A DNA stretch of 10,835 nt, from contig CAMVQX010000047.1 in assembly GCA_947169755.1 (NCBI GenBank), positions 1 to 10,835 of the forward strand, written 5' to 3'. The position numbers and the translations under genes are program-made. Below are positions 1 to 6,310 of the stretch, piece after piece. Within the stretch, counting starts at the first letter, position 1, and each line of letters starts with the position of its first letter. The notes below the pieces were generated by a model. That model worked only from the letters and a program-made list of their open reading frames with translations. It was not told the origin of the DNA and searched no databases. This stretch comes from an uncultured bacterium. GTDB taxonomy: Bacteria; Cyanobacteriota; Vampirovibrionia; Gastranaerophilales; Gastranaerophilaceae.

Positions 1-37
1 CTTTACGGTAATTATAAAATCAAAAAGTCAAAATAGG

Positions 38-1234
38 CTATACCGCGATTTTGCCTGCAGCTTTTAATTGGTTGAACATGATGGCAGTTACAGCCATTTG
101 AGCATCATTCTGCCTTAAATCTTGTTTTAGCGGACTATCCGGCATTGAATCAAATGCAGGCTTATATTTTTTAAACGGATTTTCATTTACTCTTTCCAAA
201 TAGTATCTTGCGGCATTTATTACTTTTTTGTTTTGATCAAGGGCCGGAATTGTATACCCCAATTCTTCTTTAACGATATCATACGGTACTACAACAGAAC
301 CTTCCCTTTCGAATAATGCGGATTTTGCATCTTTGTAGAAAGCGTGTTCGCCGCCTCCAAATATTGTGATTGGGTTATTTTCACCTACCAATTTGCTATA
401 TGTAATTGCATAATCATTGACTTCGCTGAGTCCCCTTGAAAGTACTGTCGGAAATGGGAATTGAGCTTCAATGTAACCGTTTGGAAATTCACGAGTCGCA
501 GGATGTTCAATACCTTTCACGTATTGAGTATATCTGGTTGGAGTTGTAGCATAACCTTTCAACCCGTGAGCTTCAATAACGTTTCTTGTTGCGCGGTCAA
601 CTCCGCAATCGCTATGAGCAAATGCAAACCCTATATCATCTGCTTTTATTCCGATTGATTTAAAATAATTGATAATAGGATTGTAGAAATTTTCTATTGC
701 AGATTCATATAAAGCTGAAAGTTCTTTATCAGACAAAGTGCAACCGTTTTTTACTTGTTTCGATTTGATGTTTGAATTTCCGACTGCACCTAAAATTACT
801 CCGGGTTTTTCGCCATACGCAGCAGTCCACAATTCATCATTTTTCAGCTTATAAGGATCTTCAGTCCATCCAATCCATTTGAATCCTTTTTCTTTCGGAA
901 ACAAAATCGGTTTGTCCCAACCTTCAGCCATTATAACCAACCCTTTTTCTGTTCTGATTGCGCTTGCTTGTTCAGGCACTAATCTGTTTAATATTCTTAT
1001 CCCGCGCCAATATTGTTCAATTGAACCTCGACGCATAAGATTTTGAGCTTTTTTAATGATTTTAAAGTCTTGTGACGATTTTAATTCTGCTCTGCTTACA
1101 AAATTTGCTATTGCTATTTGTTGGTCAATACCCATATTTTCAAGCATTTTGAAATATTGTTTCAATTGTGTTGAATTCCCAATTATTCTTTTAAAATTAT
1201 GAGTATTTGTTTTTGTTGTTATTCCTGTGAGCAT
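38..1234 (-). CDS. Putative SLOG-like (DprA/LOG superfamily) Rossmann-fold protein, 398 aa
   Basis: I do not recognise the exact family. Seen: an alpha-helical N-terminus (about residues 1-95), then an alternating beta/alpha region with three spaced motifs: GVILGAVGNS (145-154), HSDCGVDRAT (207-216) and FGGGEHA (292-298) followed by VVVPYD (314-319). The order 'G..GNS', 'GVDRA', 'GGG...A...VVP' is how SLOG-superfamily proteins (DprA, LOG, nucleotide-sensing SLOG domains) are built, where the glycine loops bind nucleotide-derived ligands; the classic LOG PGGxGTxxE signature is absent. No signal peptide or membrane segment, so probably cytosolic. The start at 1234 is preferred over an in-frame ATG at 1252 because GGAAGGA lies 7 nt upstream of it. 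The N-terminus is Thr/Asn-rich and carries NFKR at 13-16. It is transcribed divergently from the peptidase group. The ORF is certain; the fold assignment is inference and the substrate is unknown. Confidence 0.85.
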   Translation of the reverse strand: MLTGITTKTNTHNFKRIIGNSTQLKQYFKMLENMGIDQQIAIANFVSRAELKSSQDFKIIKKAQNLMRRGSIEQYWRGIRILNRLVPEQASAIRTEKGLVIMAEGWDKPILFPKEKGFKWIGWTEDPYKLKNDELWTAAYGEKPGVILGAVGNSNIKSKQVKNGCTLSDKELSALYESAIENFYNPIINYFKSIGIKADDIGFAFAHSDCGVDRATRNVIEAHGLKGYATTPTRYTQYVKGIEHPATREFPNGYIEAQFPFPTVLSRGLSEVNDYAITYSKLVGENNPITIFGGGEHAFYKDAKSALFEREGSVVVPYDIVKEELGYTIPALDQNKKVINAARYYLERVNENPFKKYKPAFDSMPDSPLKQDLRQNDAQMAVTAIMFNQLKAAGKIAV

Positions 1235-1241
1235 GTCACTA

Positions 1242-1248
1242 TCCTTCC
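1242..1248 (-). promoter_or_regulatory. Ribosome binding site GGAAGGA deciding the start at 1234
   Basis: On the minus strand GGAAGGA ends 7 nt before the ATG at 1234. It lies inside the extension that would be coded if the ATG at 1252 were used, and no comparable site precedes that upstream ATG. This favours the 398-residue form. Confidence 0.65.
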
Positions 1249-1296
1249 GCATTTTTAAAACCGGTGAATTGTTATATTTGCGTTATTTTAAAAACT

Positions 1297-1326
1297 ATTT
1301 TACAAAAATTAATTTTTTAGTATCAA
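1297..1326 (-). promoter_or_regulatory. Candidate sigma70-type promoter for the minus-strand SLOG-like gene
   Basis: Read on the minus strand: a TTGATA -35 box (1321-1326), an 18-bp spacer and a TAAAAT -10 box (1297-1302), each matching consensus at 5 of 6 bases. Transcription would start near 1290 and leave a leader of about 55 nt. In such AT-rich DNA chance matches are common, so this is a moderate call. Confidence 0.4.
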
Positions 1327-1442
1327 ATTGGTGGATGTAAATTTTTTCAAGTTTTGCAGAATTAATTGAAACCAATTTAATAAATCTTAAAGATAATTAA
1401 TTTTTAGTAAATAATTTTTATGTTTTTGTTTTGCATATATGT

Positions 1443-3641
1443 ATGCCGATTTGTAGTGTAAATACAATAAATAGAATTATGCCAAAGGGCATAAAACCCC
1501 AAGATCTCAAACCCGTTTGGGAAGAAATGCCGAATGGGGCTGAAAAACTTGCGCAAGAATTAGATCAGATGGCAACTAATGCTCGATCTTCAATAGATTC
1601 CGGTTTTGGCAAATTTGTTGATGAAGAGAAATTATTGAAGATGATTAATTCCGAATTACCGTTTTTGGATGATGCTGATAAGGTTGGTCTTTTAGATTAC
1701 TCTCGAATGAAAAATGGATTTTTTAGTGTTGATGCGTTTAATGTATTAAAAAAAATGATTAATGCATTAAAAAATGACGATGGAACATTCGTAGCCCGTA
1801 ATATGTGTGAAATATTAAATCTTCTGAAAACTGACAATGGGTTTGATTTAAAGATTTCAAAAAAGGTTATAGATTATATTGTCCAAGCAAAAGATAAGAG
1901 TTTAGCAGTAGATTCATTGACAGCTGTTGCGGGTTTAGAAAACACTATTGAAGTAAAAAGAAAACTTTTAGATTTAAGTATAAATTGGCAGAAGCGATTT
2001 GTAAAAGAATTTGATTTTAACGAATACTATAAACCGGATAAAGGTATTGTAATATTTAAAAATTACATAAAACCAGATTTGCCTGTTTCTGAACAGTTGG
2101 CTCGGATTGAAAGTTTATCAAAAATAACCAATAATATAGCAGAAATTAATCCGTTAATTGATATTGTAAGAACCGCAGAATGGACTCATAATCCGGTATC
2201 TCATCAACTTTGTGAGTTAGTTGATGAATTTTTTAAGAGTAAAGTACTTCCTACAAAAGCGGTCGCAAATGTATTTTTAACCCAGCATCCTGATACTATC
2301 AGAGAATTTTTCAATTGTGTCAAACCTTTGACGAGTTTGGATGTCGATTTTGTTGAATTGAATGAATATGCACTAAGAAAAATAGTTATGTTGAAAGACA
2401 ATGCAAAACTGGACAAAGTCAGAAGTCTGGTTAAAGCTCAAAAAGATACAAAAGGAAAAAGTTTAATTGTCAGAGGTGGAACAATTAACACGTCATTATA
2501 TACAGTAACTTTATCAAATTCTGCTGGTTACAAATCTTTTAGGTATGATAAAGTTACTGATGAATTGTCTGAAACGGTTGTTGCTAAAACTGCGGATAAG
2601 GTCACTACGATTGAGTCTCGCAATTTTGTTAATAATAAAATCGTAAGTCATCAATTTGATGTTAATAATGAATTTATTGGGGAAACCATAACACAAATGG
2701 ATAGTAAAGGAAAAATAAAATTCAAAGAATTTACAGTACCATCAAATGTACCCGGTCAATATGACGTTTACAGGCAAATGCCGGATGGTAAGATTATTGT
2801 AAAGGCAAAAGCCTTTAGAGATCCTGTTACCGGTGAATACAGAATGGTAAGGAATCTTACATCGCCAAGTGGCGTCAAATCCAAAATAAATTATTCAGAA
2901 TCAAATGACGGAAGTTATACTTATGACTACGTGATTAAGAATAAAGAAGGTCAAATAATTGATGAAACACACGTAAAATATTCAGTTATAGATGAAAATC
3001 ACTTTGTATCCGAAGTAAATGGAATTAGATACAATGTAGAACGCAATCAGTATGGCATTTTGGTTACTCCGGAAGGTAAATGTACAACATTGCTAAATTT
3101 TAAAGAATTAATAAAAGAGTATGATCCGGCTATAGTTAGTACTGTTTTGCGCTTACCGGGAGATGAATTGTTAAATCTGAAAAATTTATATGTCAACATA
3201 TCAAAATCAGAAAACGCTTTTAATGCAAATACAGAAACACTAAGAAGAGGAATACCAATGGCATCAGGTGATATATATATTGGCGATTATTTTAAAGATT
3301 CAGCAAATGTGTTTTTACATGAACTCGGGCATTTAAAATTTAAGAGACTAAAAGATTCTGAATTAGAAGAGATTAAAACAGTTTTTGAAAAAGAATTGGC
3401 GGCATATAAAAAAGTATCTTGCGGTGCAGATGAAAGGCTGGTTGGATATCTAATAGATACAGAACATTACCTGAATGACAGAGATGGTGCAATTGAAGAA
3501 GCTATAGCCGATATCTTGGCAATGCGCAGAGTGCCCATGGATAAGGATGCTGATGTCGCAATCAGAAATCTAAAATTTTCAGAGGCTTTTCCGGAAACAG
3601 TAGCTTGTGTAAATAAGATATTTGATAATAAATTATTATAA
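1443..3641 (+). CDS. Large gluzincin-type zinc metallopeptidase (HELGH) with helical and beta-repeat regions, 732 aa
   Basis: The C-terminal zinc motif HELGH is at residues 626-630. A downstream EEAIAD segment (685-690) supplies a plausible third, glutamate ligand about 55 residues later, as in gluzincins. The preceding stretch (IYIGDY, then FLHELGH) resembles the strand-plus-active-site-helix layout of anthrax lethal factor-like domains and matches the peptidase two genes downstream. Residues about 30-340 look alpha-helical. About 345-545 are a beta-rich run of D/N-x-G turns (DSKGKI, PDGKII, SPSGVK, NDGSYT, KEGQII) roughly 20 residues apart, reminiscent of YD/Rhs-type beta repeats. No signal peptide or membrane helix is seen. 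The start is uncertain: TTG 1431, ATG 1443 and ATG 1479 are all in frame and none has a ribosome binding site; 1443 is taken as the first ATG. Substrate unknown; secreted effector or intracellular protease both remain possible. Confidence 0.85.
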   Translation: MPICSVNTINRIMPKGIKPQDLKPVWEEMPNGAEKLAQELDQMATNARSSIDSGFGKFVDEEKLLKMINSELPFLDDADKVGLLDYSRMKNGFFSVDAFNVLKKMINALKNDDGTFVARNMCEILNLLKTDNGFDLKISKKVIDYIVQAKDKSLAVDSLTAVAGLENTIEVKRKLLDLSINWQKRFVKEFDFNEYYKPDKGIVIFKNYIKPDLPVSEQLARIESLSKITNNIAEINPLIDIVRTAEWTHNPVSHQLCELVDEFFKSKVLPTKAVANVFLTQHPDTIREFFNCVKPLTSLDVDFVELNEYALRKIVMLKDNAKLDKVRSLVKAQKDTKGKSLIVRGGTINTSLYTVTLSNSAGYKSFRYDKVTDELSETVVAKTADKVTTIESRNFVNNKIVSHQFDVNNEFIGETITQMDSKGKIKFKEFTVPSNVPGQYDVYRQMPDGKIIVKAKAFRDPVTGEYRMVRNLTSPSGVKSKINYSESNDGSYTYDYVIKNKEGQIIDETHVKYSVIDENHFVSEVNGIRYNVERNQYGILVTPEGKCTTLLNFKELIKEYDPAIVSTVLRLPGDELLNLKNLYVNISKSENAFNANTETLRRGIPMASGDIYIGDYFKDSANVFLHELGHLKFKRLKDSELEEIKTVFEKELAAYKKVSCGADERLVGYLIDTEHYLNDRDGAIEEAIADILAMRRVPMDKDADVAIRNLKFSEAFPETVACVNKIFDNKLL

Positions 3642-3643
3642 TT

Positions 3644-3673
3644 TTGTTATTAAGCATTGTAACTAAATATAAT
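3644..3673 (+). promoter_or_regulatory. Candidate promoter for the small basic protein gene
   Basis: TTGTTA (3644-3649), an 18-bp spacer and an exact TATAAT (3668-3673). Transcription would start near 3680, about 59 nt before the start codon at 3739. This would let the second and third genes of the group be expressed independently of the first. The -10 box lies inside the left arm of the inverted repeat at 3664-3698. Confidence 0.4.
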
Positions 3674-3698
3674 TCTTACTAGCAAAAAATTATATTTA
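3664..3698 (+). repeat. Perfect 11-bp AT-rich inverted repeat overlapping a -10 box
   Basis: TAAATATAATT (3664-3674) is the exact reverse complement of AATTATATTTA (3688-3698), with a 13-nt loop. There is no U-tract after it, so it is not a convincing intrinsic terminator. It starts 23 nt after the upstream stop and contains the candidate TATAAT. It could be a protein-binding palindrome or a weak mRNA 3'-end hairpin; with only A/T pairs, chance is not excluded. Confidence 0.45.
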
Positions 3699-3726
3699 CG
3701 AGTATTGTAATATCACAGTTATATGA

Positions 3727-3733
3727 AAAGAGG
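3727..3733 (+). promoter_or_regulatory. Strong ribosome binding site AAAGAGG
   Basis: AAAGAGG ends 5 nt before the ATG at 3739. The same heptamer with the same 5-nt spacing precedes the GTG at 4260, which helps to set that less obvious start. Confidence 0.75.
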
Positions 3734-3738
3734 TTTTT

Positions 3739-4170
3739 ATGCGTATTGAAGGATATAGTTTCAATAATAGTAATCCGACTTTCGGATACGGGAATGTAAA
3801 AAAGGGGGCTATTTTTACAAGACATTCTAAGTTATTAAAAAGAACTATTGCCGGCGTAAATGTGGGTAAAGCGTTTAACGAGCTCGGAAAAAATTTTGAT
3901 TATACGGCGACTGCATTCCATGGCCCGTTTGATAACTATGTTACATTAATCTTAAAACCGTATAAACCCGGAAAACTAGCTTTAATTGCTGAAAAATTTG
4001 GTATTAAAAAGCCTAAAAAGCTTACTAATAATCCACTTCCTGAAAAAATTCAAATCCCGGTCGCAAATCCGGATAAATTGTTTAAGATGGATTATGAAGA
4101 GTTGTTCGCTTGTGTAAGGCGTGAAACAGAATTTAATATGACTATTAAAAAAATGCAAGCTCGCAGATAG
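3739..4170 (+). CDS. Small basic hypothetical protein, 143 aa, between two metallopeptidases
   Basis: I recognise no family. The protein is lysine/arginine-rich and begins with an Asn/Ser-rich tail leading to NPTFGYG (residues 12-18), then a mixed alpha/beta body (FDYTATAFHG, YVTLILKPYKPGK around 50-80) and a charged helical C-terminus ending in MQARR. It has no signal peptide, membrane helix or zinc motif. The start is secure because AAAGAGG lies 5 nt upstream. It sits 97 bp after the first HELGH peptidase and 89 bp before the second, all on one strand, so co-expression is likely. A partner role (chaperone, inhibitor or adaptor for a peptidase) is possible from context only. The single F-G element near the N-terminus recalls the NFKR element of the divergent gene and may be a lineage-specific N-terminal signature. 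Confidence 0.8.
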   Translation: MRIEGYSFNNSNPTFGYGNVKKGAIFTRHSKLLKRTIAGVNVGKAFNELGKNFDYTATAFHGPFDNYVTLILKPYKPGKLALIAEKFGIKKPKKLTNNPLPEKIQIPVANPDKLFKMDYEELFACVRRETEFNMTIKKMQARR

Positions 4171-4182
4171 TTTTTGCTGTAA

Positions 4183-4213
4183 TTAACAAAAATTTTACAT
4201 TTTTAGATATATA
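4183..4213 (+). promoter_or_regulatory. Weak candidate promoter upstream of the second metallopeptidase
   Basis: TTAACA (4183-4188, 5 of 6 to the -35 consensus) is followed after 19 bp by TATATA (4208-4213), with TATATT at 4210-4215 as an alternative. Spacing is long and the region is nearly all A/T, so this could be chance; readthrough from the upstream gene is equally plausible, as no terminator is visible in 4171-4259. Confidence 0.25.
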
Positions 4214-4247
4214 TTAAAGTTTTAAATAGAAATTGCCGTTATTGTGG

Positions 4248-4254
4248 AAAGAGG
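4248..4254 (+). promoter_or_regulatory. Ribosome binding site AAAGAGG deciding a GTG start at 4260
   Basis: AAAGAGG with a 5-nt spacer precedes GTG at 4260 exactly as it precedes ATG at 3739. A longer reading from TTG at 4233 would bury this site inside the coding region, so GTG 4260 is preferred. Confidence 0.65.
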
Positions 4255-4259
4255 TGGCA

Positions 4260-6209
4260 GTGGATTATTTCTATTTTGACAATAATAATAAAAAAATAAA
4301 ATTACAGTTTACTGATAATCTTGATTTTAAATCGTTAGAATCAAGAAATAAATATCTGTATTCTTTGTTCCAAAAATTTGATAATGGAGACGGGGTATTA
4401 AAAGAAAATGAGTTAACGATTATGCAAAAATTGTTGGCTAAAGCTGATAATCTTGTTGAAACTACTGCAAACAACAATATTTTAGAAAATGAAGAATTAA
4501 AATTACTAAGTGAAAAAATTGATAATGGCGAAATTAAATTACCTAAAAATGCTTTCAATGAAGAAAATATTGTTGCCAAAGGCTCAATAAGTATTCAATA
4601 TGGTAATGCTGAAATGCTCCAAATGAGAGAAGATCCAAAATTTTTTGATAATCAAATCGAAAAATTAAAGACCGGTTTAGAAAAAGATTATCCGCCAAAT
4701 TCATATGATATAGAAATATTTACACAAGGTAATTTGTATTTATACAATGTATATGCGAAAAACGGTTCGGCAATTCCTTCTAAATTAGGACAAACTGCAA
4801 GTGTTATCAGAACTGACGGGATTGAGATACAGCTTACCGATTATTTTAAAGAAGATGTCGACAATGACGATAATGCAGAAAACAAATTGCAGTATCAATC
4901 AGCATCATTTGGTGAATTTACCATAATCGATAAGAATGGAAATAAGCATAAAATAAGTTATAGTTTGTCTGATGGTATCGATAGAGATGCTCTTGATTGC
5001 CGCAGAATTCAAAGAAATGTTGCTGATTTTTTTGCAAAATTACCAGAAGATGTTATAAATACAATAATTGAAAATAATGTTGAGGAAATCGCATTTTCAT
5101 CAGATAGTGAAATCTATCCTGATGAGATGACTCCAAAAATAAATGAAGCTATAAACAAAGACGGCTATTATATGAGTGAGATGGGTTCATTTGTTGATAT
5201 TATATGTCCGGAATTTTCTCCTCAAACAAGGGAATATGCTAAAGAAACCAATATAGAAAGAGATGATGGTTATAGTATAAAAATTGAAGATACATCTGAA
5301 ATATCTTCAGAAATGATAATAAAAACTCCTCAAGGTAAAAACTATAGTATTAATATTCAAAGTTCAACAGATGATTCGGATAAATACCATCAATGGCAAC
5401 TTCCTAAAATTAAACAAATAATGGAAAATTTACCTTCGTCTGTTATTGAAGATTTAGCAAATGAAATAGATACAATCCGTCTGATGAATAGTTGGGCTCA
5501 CGGTAATGGTGTCTATGCTTTTGGCTCGAATACTATATCTTATAAAGCGGATTATGATGATAATACCCCGATAATATCTTTTGTGCATGAACTTGGGCAT
5601 GCGGTTGATAATCAAGATGGAATAATGTATTCAAATTTGCCGAAATTTAAAGACAAGTTTGACGAATTTAAATTGCTTTTAAAAGAATTAAAAATTTCGG
5701 GAAATCATGCGACAGAGATGCCGGAAGAGCTTTTTGCCTCTCTTTTCGCAGACCAGCAAATTAGAGAGGATAACCCTAATCTAAATCATATTCGTGATTT
5801 GGATAATAAGCTCGCTCCACTAAAAGCTTCCGATAATCCTCAAGCAAAAAGATGCCTTGAATTATTTGAAGAATTAAAAGCCGAGACCAAAGACGTTGTA
5901 AGAACAACCCGAAACAAAACAAAGCTGCAAAGAGCTGATAATAGTATAAGAGATTTTGTAGAAAAAGAGTTCAAGGAATTAATAGACGAGATGAATCAGT
6001 ATTCAGAAGTTTTAAAACTTCCGGGCCAATCCCCTTTGTTGGAATTTACAAATACATTGAGTCTTGATGATGAAAATTTTGAAAAAGCAGTAAAATATTA
6101 TGAAAAGTTGAGTAGTGATGAAAGTACAGTTCATTTTGAAGAAGTAAGAAATCTGTATTCTAAAATTGCCCAAAAGATGTTGGAAGCACGTCAAAAGATT
6201 AAGCATTAA
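4260..6209 (+). CDS. Anthrax-lethal-factor-like zinc metallopeptidase with EF-hand-like N-terminus, 649 aa
   Basis: The zinc motif HELGH is at residues 443-447 in SFVHELGHAVDN, and EELFASLFAD (489-498) supplies the expected glutamate ligand. The context LPSSVI...VYAF...ISYKADY...FVHELGHAVD fits the ATLF/M34 pattern (anthrax lethal factor, Pro-Pro endopeptidases), which cleave host or surface proteins. An upstream region (about 219-321) is a diverged copy of the catalytic lobe (about 351-461): the two align without gaps from LPEDVI/LPSSVI to SFV, but HELGH is replaced by DIICP, so the first lobe should be inactive. Residues 35-52 (FDNGDGVLKENEL) resemble an EF-hand loop one residue short, and 68-80 (ANNNILENEEL) a second degenerate one. 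The C-terminus (about 520-649) is helical and charged. No signal peptide. GTG start chosen from the ribosome binding site. Peptidase identity is firm; lethal-factor kinship and any effector role are inference. Confidence 0.88.
   Translation: MDYFYFDNNNKKIKLQFTDNLDFKSLESRNKYLYSLFQKFDNGDGVLKENELTIMQKLLAKADNLVETTANNNILENEELKLLSEKIDNGEIKLPKNAFNEENIVAKGSISIQYGNAEMLQMREDPKFFDNQIEKLKTGLEKDYPPNSYDIEIFTQGNLYLYNVYAKNGSAIPSKLGQTASVIRTDGIEIQLTDYFKEDVDNDDNAENKLQYQSASFGEFTIIDKNGNKHKISYSLSDGIDRDALDCRRIQRNVADFFAKLPEDVINTIIENNVEEIAFSSDSEIYPDEMTPKINEAINKDGYYMSEMGSFVDIICPEFSPQTREYAKETNIERDDGYSIKIEDTSEISSEMIIKTPQGKNYSINIQSSTDDSDKYHQWQLPKIKQIMENLPSSVIEDLANEIDTIRLMNSWAHGNGVYAFGSNTISYKADYDDNTPIISFVHELGHAVDNQDGIMYSNLPKFKDKFDEFKLLLKELKISGNHATEMPEELFASLFADQQIREDNPNLNHIRDLDNKLAPLKASDNPQAKRCLELFEELKAETKDVVRTTRNKTKLQRADNSIRDFVEKEFKELIDEMNQYSEVLKLPGQSPLLEFTNTLSLDDENFEKAVKYYEKLSSDESTVHFEEVRNLYSKIAQKMLEARQKIKH
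4914..5642 (+). repeat. Internal protein-domain duplication within the second metallopeptidase
   Basis: Copy 1 spans about 4914-5222 and copy 2 about 5310-5642. The protein copies share the run beta strand with N/Q-G turn (DKNGNKHKIS against TPQGKNYSIN), then a helix ending in LP, then a gap-free 52-residue alignment into SFVDIICP against SFVHELGH. The duplication is visible only at protein level; the DNA has diverged, so it is old. Confidence 0.6.
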
Positions 6210-6295
6210 AATTCTTTTTGTTAATTTATTTTAAATTTATATACCGATAATTATTTTTGTGTTATTCTTTCCAAAGAGAGATTTTTGTGATGATT

Positions 6296-6302
6296 AAGGG
6301 AG
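6296..6302 (+). promoter_or_regulatory. Ribosome binding site AAGGGAG deciding the start at 6311
   Basis: AAGGGAG lies 8 nt before ATG 6311, which puts a compact signal peptide at the very N-terminus. A second pair, AAAGAGAG (6273-6280) before ATG 6290, is in the same frame and would add only seven residues to the signal peptide. Confidence 0.6.
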
Positions 6303-6310
6303 TTAATGAC

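Noticed and set aside
1..37. Left edge beyond the SLOG-like gene stop
   Set aside because: Too short; no hairpin, T-run or coding signal seen.
461..658. 65-codon plus-strand ORF inside the SLOG-like gene
   Set aside because: Antisense shadow of a long, motif-bearing gene; no ribosome binding site and no recognisable protein features.
1325..1378. 8-bp inverted repeat AAATTGGT (1325-1332) and ACCAATTT (1371-1378) in the divergent promoter region
   Set aside because: Arms are short and 38 bp apart, and A/T-rich; could be an operator but not distinguishable from chance.
1366..1415. Plus-strand promoter for the first peptidase (TTGAAA at 1366, A/T hexamers around 1388-1415)
   Set aside because: No -10 candidate at proper spacing matches consensus well; several weak alternatives, none preferred.
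1420..1461. 13-codon ORF (ATG 1420) overlapping the start of the first peptidase, considered as a regulatory leader peptide
   Set aside because: No ribosome binding site, no amino-acid run suggesting attenuation and no hairpin pair; expected by chance in AT-rich DNA.
6218..6251. Promoter for the TolC fusion (TTGTTA at 6218, TATATA at 6238, GATAAT at 6246)
   Set aside because: Spacings are 14 and 22 bp, neither acceptable for a normal sigma70 promoter.
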